Source: Halocaridina rubra
Taxonomy: Eukaryota > Arthropoda > Malacostraca > Decapoda > Atyidae
DNA: 64,000 nucleotides
Direction of reading: 5' to 3'
Assembly (NCBI GenBank): GCA_037179515.1
Contig: JAXCGZ010022648.1
Location: forward strand, 232,501-296,500
Shown: piece by piece, positions 11,634 to 23,974 of the stretch
Position numbering within the stretch: the stretch's first letter is position 1
Layout of the letters: every line of letters starts with the position of its first letter
Position numbers and translations under genes: made by a program
Notes under the pieces: generated by a model
Told to the model about the DNA's origin: nothing
The model's database searches: none
What the model saw: the letters and a program-made list of their open reading frames with translations, nothing else

Positions 11634-13300
11634 TACCTAATTGTGATTACCTAATTGTGATTACCTAATTGTGTTTACGGGAAAGAGCGATTACCGAATT
11701 GTGTTCACGGGAAAGAGCCCAAAGCTCGTATCTTCCCGTCTCCTGATCGGTTCCATTTTACACTTAGTGATACTTATCATACCTGTCCTTAAAACTATGG
11801 ATTGAGATAGCATTAACTACCTCCTTGCTTAGCCAATTCCAATTATCAACTACTCTTACACTGAAAAAGTATTTCCTTACATCCTGCGAAGAAGTTTTCT
11901 TACGAAGCTTCAAACTATGACCTCTAGTTCTAGAGCCAGCCATATCAAAATATCGAGCCCTATCCACTCTATCATAACCATGAAGGAATTTAAAGACTGT
12001 CACCATATCCCCCCCTCACTCTTCTAGCTTCGAGTGATGGTAAGTCTAATTCCCTCAGCCTCTCATCATAACTGAGATTGCATATTTCTGGCACCAGTTT
12101 CGTGGCATGTCTTTGAACTTTTTCAAGCTTAGCTATGTGCTATTTCAAGTGTGGATTCCAAAAGGGGGCTGCATATTCGAGTTTTGGCCTCACATAGGTT
12201 ACATAAATATTTCTAAACATTTCCTTGTCCAAGTGCCTGAATGCTACCCTTACATTTGATAAGAATGCATATGCTGCCCTTACTATGCCATTTATATGTA
12301 TTTCTGGAGACAAATCTGCCAGTATGTTTACTCCTAGATCTTTCTCATTTTCTGTCTCTTGAAGTTGTACTCCAGCCACCGAGTAGTCAATCTTGGGCCT
12401 TCTTGCACTTGTACCCATTCTCATTACCTTACATTTTGAAATATTGAATTTCATTAGCAACTTTTCTGACCACTCATGCAGATTATTTAGATCCTCTTAA
12501 AGTTCTTTACCATTGTTCTCGATTTTTACTTTCTTCACAATCTTTGCATCATCAGCAAACATATTCATGAATGAATTTACAGACTCTGGTAGGTCATTTA
12601 CATATACAAGGAACAAAAGTGGCCCTAAAACTGAACTCTGTGGAACTCCACTACTAAGTCTTCTCTATTCAGACACTGAGTATCTTACTCTAACCCTCTG
12701 TTCCCTTCCTTCTAAGTAAGTTTTTATCCATTCCAAAACATTTCCACCTATTCTAGCCATTGATTGCAGCTTCCTAATAAATCTCCCATGTGGAACAGTG
12801 TCAAACGCTTTCTGGAAGTCTAGGAATATGCAATCTGCCCAGCCCTCTCTTTCCTGTAAGATTTAGCTTACCTCATCATAAAATTCTAATAAGTTTGTTA
12901 CTGTTGATCTACCTTCTCTGAAGCCATGTTGCCTCACTGACAAAAAGTTAAAGGATTCCAAGTGAAGAAAGATATGTTTCCTTAGTAGTTTCTCCATAAC
13001 TTTGCAAACTATGCTGGTCAAGGAAACTGGTCTATAGTTCAGAGCTGTATCCCTCCTTCCCTTTTTGAAGATAGGTATCACATTTGCTTGTTTCCAGCAT
13101 CTTGGAATCTCTCCCGACTCCAGTGACTCCTTAAATATGATACTTAGTGCCACTGATATTGAATTTGTGCATTTTTTAAGCACATGAGGTGATATGTCAT
13201 CAGGACCTGTAGCTTTATGAACATCTAAATCCATCAGCGCTTTGCATACCTCTGTGGCTGTAAGGTTGATGTTCTCTAATTCCGTCCCTTGAGCTTCTAT
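11634..13300 (-). mobile_element. LINE copy 7, class T border
   Basis: Closest to copy 5. RT pieces lie at 11764-12006, 12140-12460 and 12863-13303, separated by stops and frameshifts. It shares the CTCTTAAAGTTCT stop-generating variant with copy 5. An extra C at ~12005 (seven instead of six in the C run) shifts the C-terminal frame, as in copies 9-11. Confidence 0.9.
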
Positions 13301-13311
13301 CACTTTATGAT

Positions 13312-14902
13312 TACCTAATTGTGATTACCTAATTGTGATTACCTAATTGTGTTTACGGGAAAGAGCGATTACCTAATTGTGTTTACGGGAAAGAGCCCAA
13401 AGCTCGTATCTTCCCGTCTCCTCATCGGTTCCATTTTATACTTAATGATACTTATCATACCTGTCCTTAAAACTATGGATTGAGATAGCATTAACTACCT
13501 CCTCGCTTAGCCAATTCCAATTATCAACTACTCTTACACTGAAAAAGTATTTCCTTACATCCTGCAAAGAAGTTTTCTTACGAAGCTTCAAACTATGACC
13601 TCTAGTTCTAGAGCCAGCCATATCAAAATATCGAGCCCTATCCACTCTATCATAACCATGAAGGAATTTAAAGACTGTCACCATATCCCCCGCTCACTCT
13701 TCTAGCTTCGAGTGATGGTAAGTCTAATTCCCTCAGCCTCTCATCATAACTGAGATTGCGTATTTCTTGCACCAGTTTCGTGGAATGTCTTTGAACTTTT
13801 TCAAGCTTAGCTATGTGCTTTTTCAAGTGCGGATTCCAAAAGGGGGCTGCATATTCGAGTTTGGGCCTCACATAGGTTACATAAATATTTCCGAACACTT
13901 CCTTGTCCATGTGCCTAAAGGCTACCCTTACATTTGATAAGAATGCATATGCTGCACTTACTATGCCATTTATATGTATTTCTGCAGACAAATCTGCCAG
14001 TATGTTTACTCCTAGATCTCTCTCATTTTCTGTCTCTTGAAGTTGTACTTCAGCCACCGAGTACATTCTGACCACTCATGCAGATTATTTAGATCCTCCT
14101 GAAGTTCTCTACCATTGTTCTCGTTTTTTACTTTTTTCACAATCTTTGCATCATCAGCAAACATATTCATGAATGAATTTACAGACTCTGGTAGGTCATT
14201 TACATATACAAGGAACAAAAGTGGCCCTAAAACTGAACCCTGTGGAACTCCACTACTAACTCTTCTCCATTCAGACACTGAGTATCTTACTCTAACCCTC
14301 TGTTCCCTTCCTTCTAAGTAAGTTTTTATCCATTCCAAAACATTTCCACCTATTCTAGCCATTGATTGCAGCTTCCTAATAAATCTCCCATGTGGAACAG
14401 TGTCAAACGCTTTCTGGAAGTCTAGGAATATGCAATCTGCCCAGCCCTCTCTTTCCTGTAAGATTTGGCTTGCCTCATCATAAAATTCTAATAAGTTTGT
14501 TACTGTTGATCTACCTTCTCTGAAGCCATGTTGCCTCACTGACAAAAAGTTGAAGGATTCCAAGTGAAGAGAGATATGTTTCCTTAGTAGTTTCTCCATA
14601 ATTTTGCAAACTATGCTGGTCAAGGAAACTGGTCTATAGTTCAGAGCCGTATTCCTCCTTCCCTTTTTGAAGATAGGTATCACATTTGCTTGTTTCCAGC
14701 ATCTTGGAATCTCCCCCGACTCCAGTGACTCCTTAAATATGATACTTAGTGCCACTGATATTGAGTTTGCGCATTTTTTAAGCACATGAGGTGATATGTC
14801 ATCAGGACCTGTAGCTTTATGAACATCTAAATCCATGAGCGCTTTGCATACCTCTGTGGCTGTAAGGTTGATGTTCTCTAATACCGTCCCTTGAGCTTCT
14901 AT
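13312..14902 (-). mobile_element. LINE copy 8, class T border, same ~96-bp deletion as copy 6
   Basis: RT pieces at 13442-13684, 13668-14075 and 14012-14905. The deletion junction GAGTACATTCTGACC at 14059-14073 is identical to that of copy 6. This shows that both derive from one deleted ancestor by duplication of a ~3.28-kb two-unit block. Confidence 0.9.
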
Positions 14903-14911
14903 CACTTTATG

Positions 14912-16069
14912 ATTACCTAATTGTGATTACCTAATTGTGATTACCTAATTGTGTTTACAGGAAAGAGCGATTACCTAATTGTGTTCACGGGAAAGAGCCC
15001 AAAGCTCGTATCTTCCCGTCTCCTGATCGGTTCCATTTTACACTTAGTGATACTTATCATACCTGTCCTTAAAACTATGGATTGAGATAGCATTAACTAC
15101 CTCCTTGCTTAGCCAATTCCAATTATCAACTACTCTTACACTGAAAAAGTATTTCCTTACATCCTGCGAAGAAGTTTTCTTACGAAGCTTCAAACTATGA
15201 CCTCTAGTTCTAGAGCCAGCCATATCAAAATATCGAGCCCTATCCACTCTATCATAACCATGAAGGAATTTAAAGACTGTCACCATATCCCCCCCTCACT
15301 CTTCTAGCTTCGAGTGATGGTAAGTCTAATTCCCTCAGCCTCTCATCATAACTGAGATTGCATATTTCTGGCACCAGTTTCGTGGCATGTCTTTGAACTT
15401 TTTCAAGCTTAGCTATGTGCTTTTTCAAGTGCGGATTCCAAAAGGGGGCTGCATATTCAAGTTTTGGCCTCACATAGGTTACATAAATATTTCTGAACAT
15501 TTCCTTGTCCATGTGCCTGAAGGCTACCCTTACATTTGATAAGAATGCATATGCTGCCCTTACTATGCCATTTATATGTATTTCTGCAGACAAATCTGCC
15601 AGTATGTTTACTCCTAGATCTCTCTCATTTTCTGTCTCTTGAAGTTGTACTCCAGCCACCGAGTAGTAAAGCTTGGGCTTTCTTGCACTTGTACCCATTC
15701 TCATTACCTTATATTTTGAAGTATTAAATTTCATTAGCCACTTTTCTGACCACTCATGCAGATTATTTAGATCCTCCTGAAGTTCTCTACCATTGTTCTC
15801 GTTTTTTACTTTAATCACAATCTTTGCATCATCAGCAAACATATTCATGAATGAATTTACAGACTCTGGTAGGTCATTTACATATACAAGGAACAAAAGT
15901 GGCCCTAAAACTGAACCCTGTGGAACTCCACTACTAAGTCTTCTCCATTCAGACACTGAGTGTCTTACTCTAACCCTCTGTTCCCTTCCTTCTAAGTAAG
16001 TTATTATCCATTCCAAAACATCTCCACCTATTCTAGCCATTGCTTGCAGCTTCCTAATAAATCTCCCAT
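14912..16069 (-). mobile_element. LINE copy 9, class S border
   Basis: A 256-codon open frame (15270-16040) from the palm onwards includes [11 protein letters not shown] and [11 protein letters not shown], plus an 80-codon C-terminal piece (15044-15286) in another frame. The frame break comes from one extra C in the C run near 15290. The 5' border matches copies 4, 10 and 11. Confidence 0.9.
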
Positions 16070-16075
16070 GTGTGT

Positions 16076-17190
16076 GATTACCTAATTATTATTACCTAAT
16101 TGTGTTTACGGGAAAGAGCCCAAAGCTCGTATCTTCCCGTCTCTTCATTGGTTCCATTTTACACTTAGTGATACTTATCATACCTGTCCTTAAAACTATG
16201 GATTGAGATAGCATTAACTACCTCCTTGCTTAGCCAATTCCAATTATCAACTACTCTTACACTGAAAAAGTATTTCCTTACATCCTGCGAAGAAGTTTTC
16301 TTACGAAGCTTCAAACTATGACCTCTAGTTCTAGAGCCAGCCATATCAAAATATCGAGCCCTATCCACTCTATCATAACCATGAAGGAATTTAAAGACTG
16401 TCACCATATCCCCCCCTCACTCTTCTAGCTTCGAGTGATGGTAAGTCTAATTCCCTCAGCCTCTCATCATAACTGAGATTGCATATTTCTGGCACCAGTT
16501 TCGTGGCATGTCTTTGAACTTTTTCAAGCTTAGCTATGTGCTTTTTCAAGTGCGGATTCCAAAAGGGGGCTGCATATTCAAGTTTTGGCCTCACATAGGT
16601 TACATAAATATTTCTGAACATTTCCTTGTCCATGTGCCTGAAGGCTACCCTTACATTTGATAAGAATGTATATGCTGCCCTTACTATGCCATTTATATGT
16701 ATTTCTGCAGACAAATCTGCCAGTATGTTTACTCCTAGATCTCTCTCATTTTCTGTCTCTAGAAGTTGTACTCCAGCCACCGAGTAGTAAAGCTTGGGCT
16801 TTCTTGCACTTGTACCCATTCTCATTACCTTATATTTTGAAGTATTAAATTTCATTAGCCACTTTTCTGACCACTCATGCAGATTATTTAGATCCTCCTG
16901 AAGTTCTCTACCATTGTTCTCGTTTTTTACTTTCTTCACAATCTTTGCATCATCAGCAAACATATTCATGAATGAATTTACAGACTCTGGTAGGTCATTT
17001 ACATATACAAGGAACAAAAGTGGCCCTAAAACTGAACCCTGTGGAACTCCACTACTAAGTCTTCTCCATTCAGACACTGAGTGTCTTACTCTAACCCTCT
17101 GTTCCCTTCCTTCTAAGTAAGTTATTATCCATTCCAAAACATTTCCACCTATTCTAGCCATTGCTTGCAGCTTCCTAATAAATCTCCCAT
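16076..17190 (-). mobile_element. LINE copy 10, 1,121-bp tandem unit
   Basis: Nearly identical to copies 9 and 11, with the same extra C, the same GTGTGTGATTACCTAATTAT border and the same KPKLYYSVAG substitution. RT frame at 16391-17161, C-terminal piece at 16165-16407. It differs from copy 9 at only a handful of sites seen by eye (e.g. TTCTTCACAA vs TTAATCACAA near 15813/16934). Confidence 0.92.
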
Positions 17191-17196
17191 GTGTGT

Positions 17197-18311
17197 GATT
17201 ACCTAATTATTATTACCTAATTGTGTTTACGGGAAAGAGCCCAAAGCTCGTATCTTCCCGTCTCTTGATTGGTTCCATTTTATACTTAGTGATACTTATC
17301 ATACCTGTCCTTAAAACTATGGATTGAGATAGCATTAACTACCTCCTTGCTTAGCCAATTCCAATTATCAACTACTCTTACACTGAAAAAGTATTTCCTT
17401 ACATCCTGCGAAGAAGTTTTCTTACGAAGCTTCAAACTATGACCTCTAGTTCTAGAGCCAGCCATATCAAAATATCGAGCCCTATCCACTCTATCATAAC
17501 CATGAAGGAATTTAAAGACTGTCACCATATCCCCCCCTCACTCTTCTAGCTTCGAGTGATGGTAAGTCTAATTCCCTCAGCCTCTCATCATAACTGAGAT
17601 TGCATATTTCTGGCACCAGTTTCGTGGCATGTCTTTGAACTTTTTCAAGCTTAGCTATGTGCTTTTTCAAGTGCGGATTCCAAAAGGGGGCTGCATATTC
17701 AAGTTTTGGCCTCACATAGGTTACATAAATATTTCTGAACATTTCCTTGTCCATGTGCCTGAAGGCTACCCTTACATTTGATAAGAATGTATATGCTGCC
17801 CTTACTATGCCATTTATATGTATTTCTGCAGACAAATCTGCCAGTATGTTTACTCCTAGATCTCTCTCATTTTCTGTCTCTTGAAGTTGTACTCCAGCCA
17901 CCGAGTAGTAAAGCTTGGGCTTTCTTGCACTTGTACCCATTCTCATTACCTTATATTTTGAAGTATTAAATTTCATTAGCTACTTTTCTGACCACTCATG
18001 CAGATTATTTAGATCCTCCTGAAGTTCTCTACCATTGTTCTCGTTTTTTACTTTCTTCACAATCTTTGCATCATCAGCAAACATATTCATGAATGAATTT
18101 ACAGACTCTGGTAGGTCATTTACATATACAAGGAACAAAAGTGGCCCTAAAACTGAACCCTGTGGAACTCCACTACTAAGTCTTCTCCATTCAGACACTG
18201 AGTGTCTTACTCTAACCCTCTGTTCCCTTCCTTCTAAGTAAGTTATTATCCATTCCAAAACATTTCCACCTATTCTAGCCATTGCTTGCAGCTTCCTAAT
18301 AAATCTCCCAT
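17197..18311 (-). mobile_element. LINE copy 11, 1,121-bp tandem unit
   Basis: Repeats copy 10 with exactly 1,121 bp spacing. It additionally carries a stop (TAG, CTA on plus) at ~17978, splitting the RT into 17512-17976 and 17980-18282. The C-terminal piece is 17286-17528. Confidence 0.92.
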
Positions 18312-18317
18312 GTGTGT

Positions 18318-20556
18318 GATTACCTAATTATTATTACCTAATTGTGTTTCCGGGAAAGAGCCCAAAGCTCGTATCTTCCCGTCTCTTGATTGGTTCCATT
18401 TTATACTTAGTGATACTTATCATACCTGTCCTTAAAACTATGGATTGAGATAGCATTAACTACCTCCTCGCGTAGCCAATTCCAATTATCAACTACTTTT
18501 ACACTGAAAAAGTATTTCCTTACATCCTGCAAAGAAGTTTTCTTACGAAGCTTCAAACTATGACCTCTAGTTCTAGAGCCAGCCATATCAAAATATCGAG
18601 CCCTATCCACTCTATCATAACCATGAAGGAATTTAAAGACTGTCACCATATCCCCCCTCAATCTTACAGCTTCGAGTGATGCTAAGTCTAATTCCTCAGC
18701 CTCTCATCATAACTAAGATTGTGTATTTCTGGCACCAGTTTCGTGGCATGTCTTTGAACTTTTTCAAGCTTAGCTATGTGCTATTTCAAGTTTGGATTCC
18801 AAAAGGGGGCTGCATATTCGATTTTTGGCCTCACATAGGTTACATAAATATTTCTGAACATGTCCTTGTCCATGTGCCTGAATGCTACCCTTACATTTGA
18901 TAAGAATGCATATGCTGCCCTTACTATGCCATTTATATGTATTTCTGGAGACAAATCTGCCAGTATGTTTACTCCTAGATCTCTCTCATTTTCTGTCTCT
19001 TGAAGTTGTACTCCAGCCACCGAGTAGTCAAGCTTGGGCCTTGTTGCACTTGTACCCATTCTCATTACCTTACATTTTGAAGTACTGAATTTCATTAGCT
19101 ACTTTTCTGACCACTCATTCAGATTATTTAGATCCTCTTAAAGTTCTCTACCATTGTTCCGTTTTTTACTTTCTTCACAATCTTTGCATCATCAGCAAAC
19201 ATATTCATGAATGAATTTACAGACTCTGGTAGGTCATTTACATATACAAGGAACAAAAGTGGCCCTAAAACTGAACCCTGTGGAACTCCACTACTAACTC
19301 TTCTCCATTCAGACACTGAGTATCTTACTCTAACCCTCTGTTCCCTTCCTTCTAAGTAAGTTTTCATCCATTCCAAAACATTTCCACCTATTCTAGCCAT
19401 TGCTTGCAGCTCCATAATAAGTCTCCCACGTGGAACAGTGTCAAACGCTTTCTGGAAGTCTAGGAATATGCAATCTGCCCACCCCTCTCTTTCCTGTAAA
19501 ATTCGGCTTACCTCATCATAAAATTCTAATAAGTTTGTTACTGTTGATCTACCTTCTCTGAAGCCATGTTGCCTTACTGACAAAAAGTTGAAGGATTCCA
19601 AGTGAAGAGAGATATGTTTCCTTAGTAGTTTCTCCATAACTTTGCAAACTATGCTGGTCAAGGAAACTGGTCTATAGTTCAGAGCCGTATCCCTCCTTCC
19701 CTTTTTGAAGATAGGTATCACATTTGCTTGTTTCCAGCATCTTGGAATCTCTCCCGACTCCAGTGACTCCTTAAATATGATACTTAGTGCCACTGATATT
19801 GTGTTTGCGCATTTTTTAAGCACATGAGGTGATATGTCATCAGGACCTGTAGCTTTATGAACATCTAAATCCATCAGCGCTTTGCATACCTCTGTGGCTG
19901 TGAGGTTGATGTTCTCCAATGCCTGCCCTTGAGCTTCTATCTCTGCAATCTGAGGGGGTGGGATATTTTCTACTGCAACTACTGTCTAAAACTCCTTGTT
20001 CCATCCTTTGCGGATCTCTTCTTCCGTCTCAGTGATGCTTCCATCCGCTCTCTTTAGCCTTAAAACCTGTTCTTTTACCTTCAGTTTTCCTCTGATAAAG
20101 CTGTGGAAAAGCTTAGGATTTTCTTTAGCCTTCCTGGTGATGTCCCTCTCATAGTCTCTTTCTGCCTCTCTCCTTTTACTTAGGTAGTCATTTCTTGCTC
20201 TTTTGTAGGTTTGCCAGGCATTTATGTTTTTTCTCCTCCTATGCCTTTTCCAGCATTTGTCTCTCCACTCCTTAGCTCTTTTACACCCATTATCGAACCA
20301 TTTCTCTCTGGCATGAATTACACCTACTTTGGTGACAGGTATGCAGCAATCTACTATCTTCCCATATTTCTCACAAAAGATGTCATACATTTCTTGTACA
20401 GATTTGTTGTAAAATAAGGTTCTCCAGTCAATAACTGCTAAAAGATCATTCATTTTGATGTAATCTCCTTTCGGATAGTTCCTCCTCATGTCCTCAGTGC
20501 CTCTACTCTCAGGCAGAATATCTTCAATGATATACTCCATCAACAACACACAGTGT
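18318..20556 (-). mobile_element. LINE copy 12, longer copy reaching the EN-RT linker
   Basis: Extends 5' beyond the RT into the basic linker between endonuclease and RT (19986-20549, with WRDKCWKRHRRRKNINAWQT and YERDITRKAKENPKLFHSF). The RT part (19128-19919) has [11 protein letters not shown]. Stops and frameshifts separate it from C-terminal pieces at 18781-19095 and 18407-18661. The 5' end stops at the EHCVLLMEYI codons and abuts (TG)n. Confidence 0.9.
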
Positions 20557-20576
20557 GTGTGTATGTGTGTGTGTGT

Positions 20577-22094
20577 GATTACCTAATTGTGATTACCTAA
20601 TTGTGTTTACGGGAAAGAGCCCAAAGCTCGTATCTTCCCGTCTCCTCATCGGTTCCATTTTATACTTAGTGATACTTATCATACCTGTCCTTAAAGCTAT
20701 GGATTGAGATAGCATTAACTACCTCCTCGCTTAGCCAATTCCAATTATCAACTACTCTTACACTGAAAAAGTATTTTCTTACATCCTGCAAAGAAGTTTT
20801 CTTAAGAAGCTTCAAACTATGACCTCTGGTTCTAGAGCCAGCCATATCAAAATATCGAGCCCTATCCACTCTATCATAACCATGAAGGAATTTAAAGACT
20901 GTCACCATATCCCCCCCTCACTCTTCTAGCTTCGAGTGATGGTAAGTCTAATTCCCTCAGCCTCTCATCATAACTGAGATTGCGTATTTCTGGCACCAGT
21001 TTCGTGGCATGTCTTTGAACTTTTTCAAGCTTAGCTAGGTGCTTTTTCAAGTGCGGATTCCAAAAGGGGGCTGCATATTTGAGTTTTGGCCTCACATAGG
21101 TTACATAAATATTTCTGAGCATTTCCTTGTCCATGTGCCTGAAGGCTACCCTTACATTTGATAAGAATGCATATGCTGCCCTTACTATGTCATTTATATG
21201 TATTTTTGCAGACAAATCTGCCAGTATGTTTACTCCTAGATCTCTCTCATTTTCTGTCTCTTGAAATTGTACTCCAGCCACCGAGTAGTCAAGCTTGGGC
21301 CTTCTTGCACTTGTACCCATTCTCATTACCTTACATTTTGAAGTATTGAATTTCATTAGCCACTTTTCTGACCACTCATGCAGATTTTTTAGATCCTCCT
21401 GAAGTTATCTACCATTGTTCTCGTGTATTACTTTCTTCACAATCTTTGCATCATCTGCAAACGTATTCATGAATGAATTTACAGACTCTGGTAGGTCATT
21501 TACATATACAAGGAACAAAAGTGGGCCTAAAACTGAACCCTGTGGAACTCCATTACTAACTCTTCTCCATTCAGACACTGAGTGTCTTACTCTAACCCTC
21601 TGTTCCCTTCCTTCTAAGTAAGATTTTATCCATTCCAAAACATTTCCACCTATTCTAGCCATTGATTGCAGCTTCCTAATAAGTCTCCCATGTGGAACAG
21701 TGTCAAACGCTTTCTGGAAGTCTAGGAATATGCAATCTGCCCAGCCCTCTCTTTCCTGTAAGATTAGGCTTACCTCATCATAAAATTCTAATAAGTTTGT
21801 TACTGTTGATCTACCTTCTCTGAAGCCATGTTGCCTCACTGACAAAAAGTTGAAGGATTCCAAGTGAAGAGAGATATGTTTCCTTAGTAGTTTATCCATA
21901 ACTTTGCAAACTATGCTGGTCAAGAAAACTGGTCTATAGTTCAGAGCCGTATCCCTCCTTCCCTTTTCGAAGATATGTATCACATTTGCTTGTTTCCAGC
22001 ATCTTGGAATCTCCCCCGACTCCAGTGACTCCTTAAATATGATACTTAGTGCCACTGATATTGTGTTTGCGCATTTTTTAAGCACATGAGGGGA
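20577..22094 (-). mobile_element. LINE copy 13, 5'-truncated
   Basis: RT at 21405-22085 (with [11 protein letters not shown]), then 20892-21356 and 20666-20908. A stop near 21405 and the usual extra C near 20915 break the frame. Its 5' border (GAGGGGATATGTGATTACC) is unique in the window, so it may be an independent insertion or a recombination end. Confidence 0.9.
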
Positions 22095-22099
22095 TATGT

Positions 22100-22673
22100 G
22101 ATTACCTAATTGTGATTACCTAATTGTGTTTACTTGAAAGAGCCCAAAGCTCGTACCTTCCCGTCTCCTCATCGGTTCCATTTTATACTTAGTGATACTT
22201 ATCATACCTGACCTTAAAACTATGGATTGAGATAGCATTAACTACCTCCTCGCTTAGCCAATTCCAATTATCAACTACTCTTACACTGAAAAAGTATTTC
22301 CTTACATCCTGCAAAGAAGTTTTCTTACCAAGCTTCAAACTATGACCTCTAGTTCTAGAGCCAGCCATATCAAAATATCGAGCCCTATCCACTCTATCAT
22401 AACCATGAAGGAATTTAAAGACTATCACCATATCCCCCCTCACTCTTCTAGCTTCGAGTGATGGTAAGTCTAATTCCCTCAGCCTCTAATCATAACTGAG
22501 ATTGCGTATTTCTGGCACCAGTTTTGTGGCATGTCTTTGAACTTTTTCAAGCTTAGCTAGGTGCTTCTTCATGTGCGGATTCCAAAAGGGGCTGCATATT
22601 CGAGTTTTGGCCTCACATAGTTTATGTAAATATTTATGAACATTTCCCTGTCCATGTGCCTGAAGGTTACCCT

Positions 22674-22675
<2 letters not shown>
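22100..22675 (-). mobile_element. LINE copy 14, 3' end only
   Basis: About 575 bp of 3' end. The C-terminal 84 codons are at 22189-22443, then a stop and the LEKVQRHATKLVPEIRNL segment. It is cut off in the AFRHMD region by the (TA)n/(CATA)n block at 22,680. This marks the right end of the first LINE array. Confidence 0.88.
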
Positions 22676-22676
<1 letters not shown>

Positions 22677-22749
<73 letters not shown>

Positions 22750-23163
22750 CATACATACATACATACATACATACATACATACATACATACATACATACAT
22801 ACATACATACATACATACATACATACATACATACATACATACATACATACATACATACATACATACATACATACATACATACATACATACATACATACAT
22901 ACATACATACATACATACATACATACATACATACATACATACATACATACATACATACATACATACATACATACATACATACATACATACATACATACAT
23001 ACATACATACATACATACATACATACATACATACATACATACATACATACATACATACATACATACATACATACATACATACATACATACATACATACAT
23101 ACATACATACATACATACATACATACATACATACATACATACATACATACATACATACATACA

Positions 23164-23238
<75 letters not shown>
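22677..23238. repeat. (TA)n-(CATA)n-(TA)n compound microsatellite, ~560 bp
   Basis: TA units to ~22742, about 112 uninterrupted CATA units (22743-23190), then TA again. Every frame through it is open and gives Met-Tyr-Val-Cys or Ile-His-Thr-Tyr repeats. These are not genes. Confidence 0.97.
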
Positions 23239-23974
<736 letters not shown>

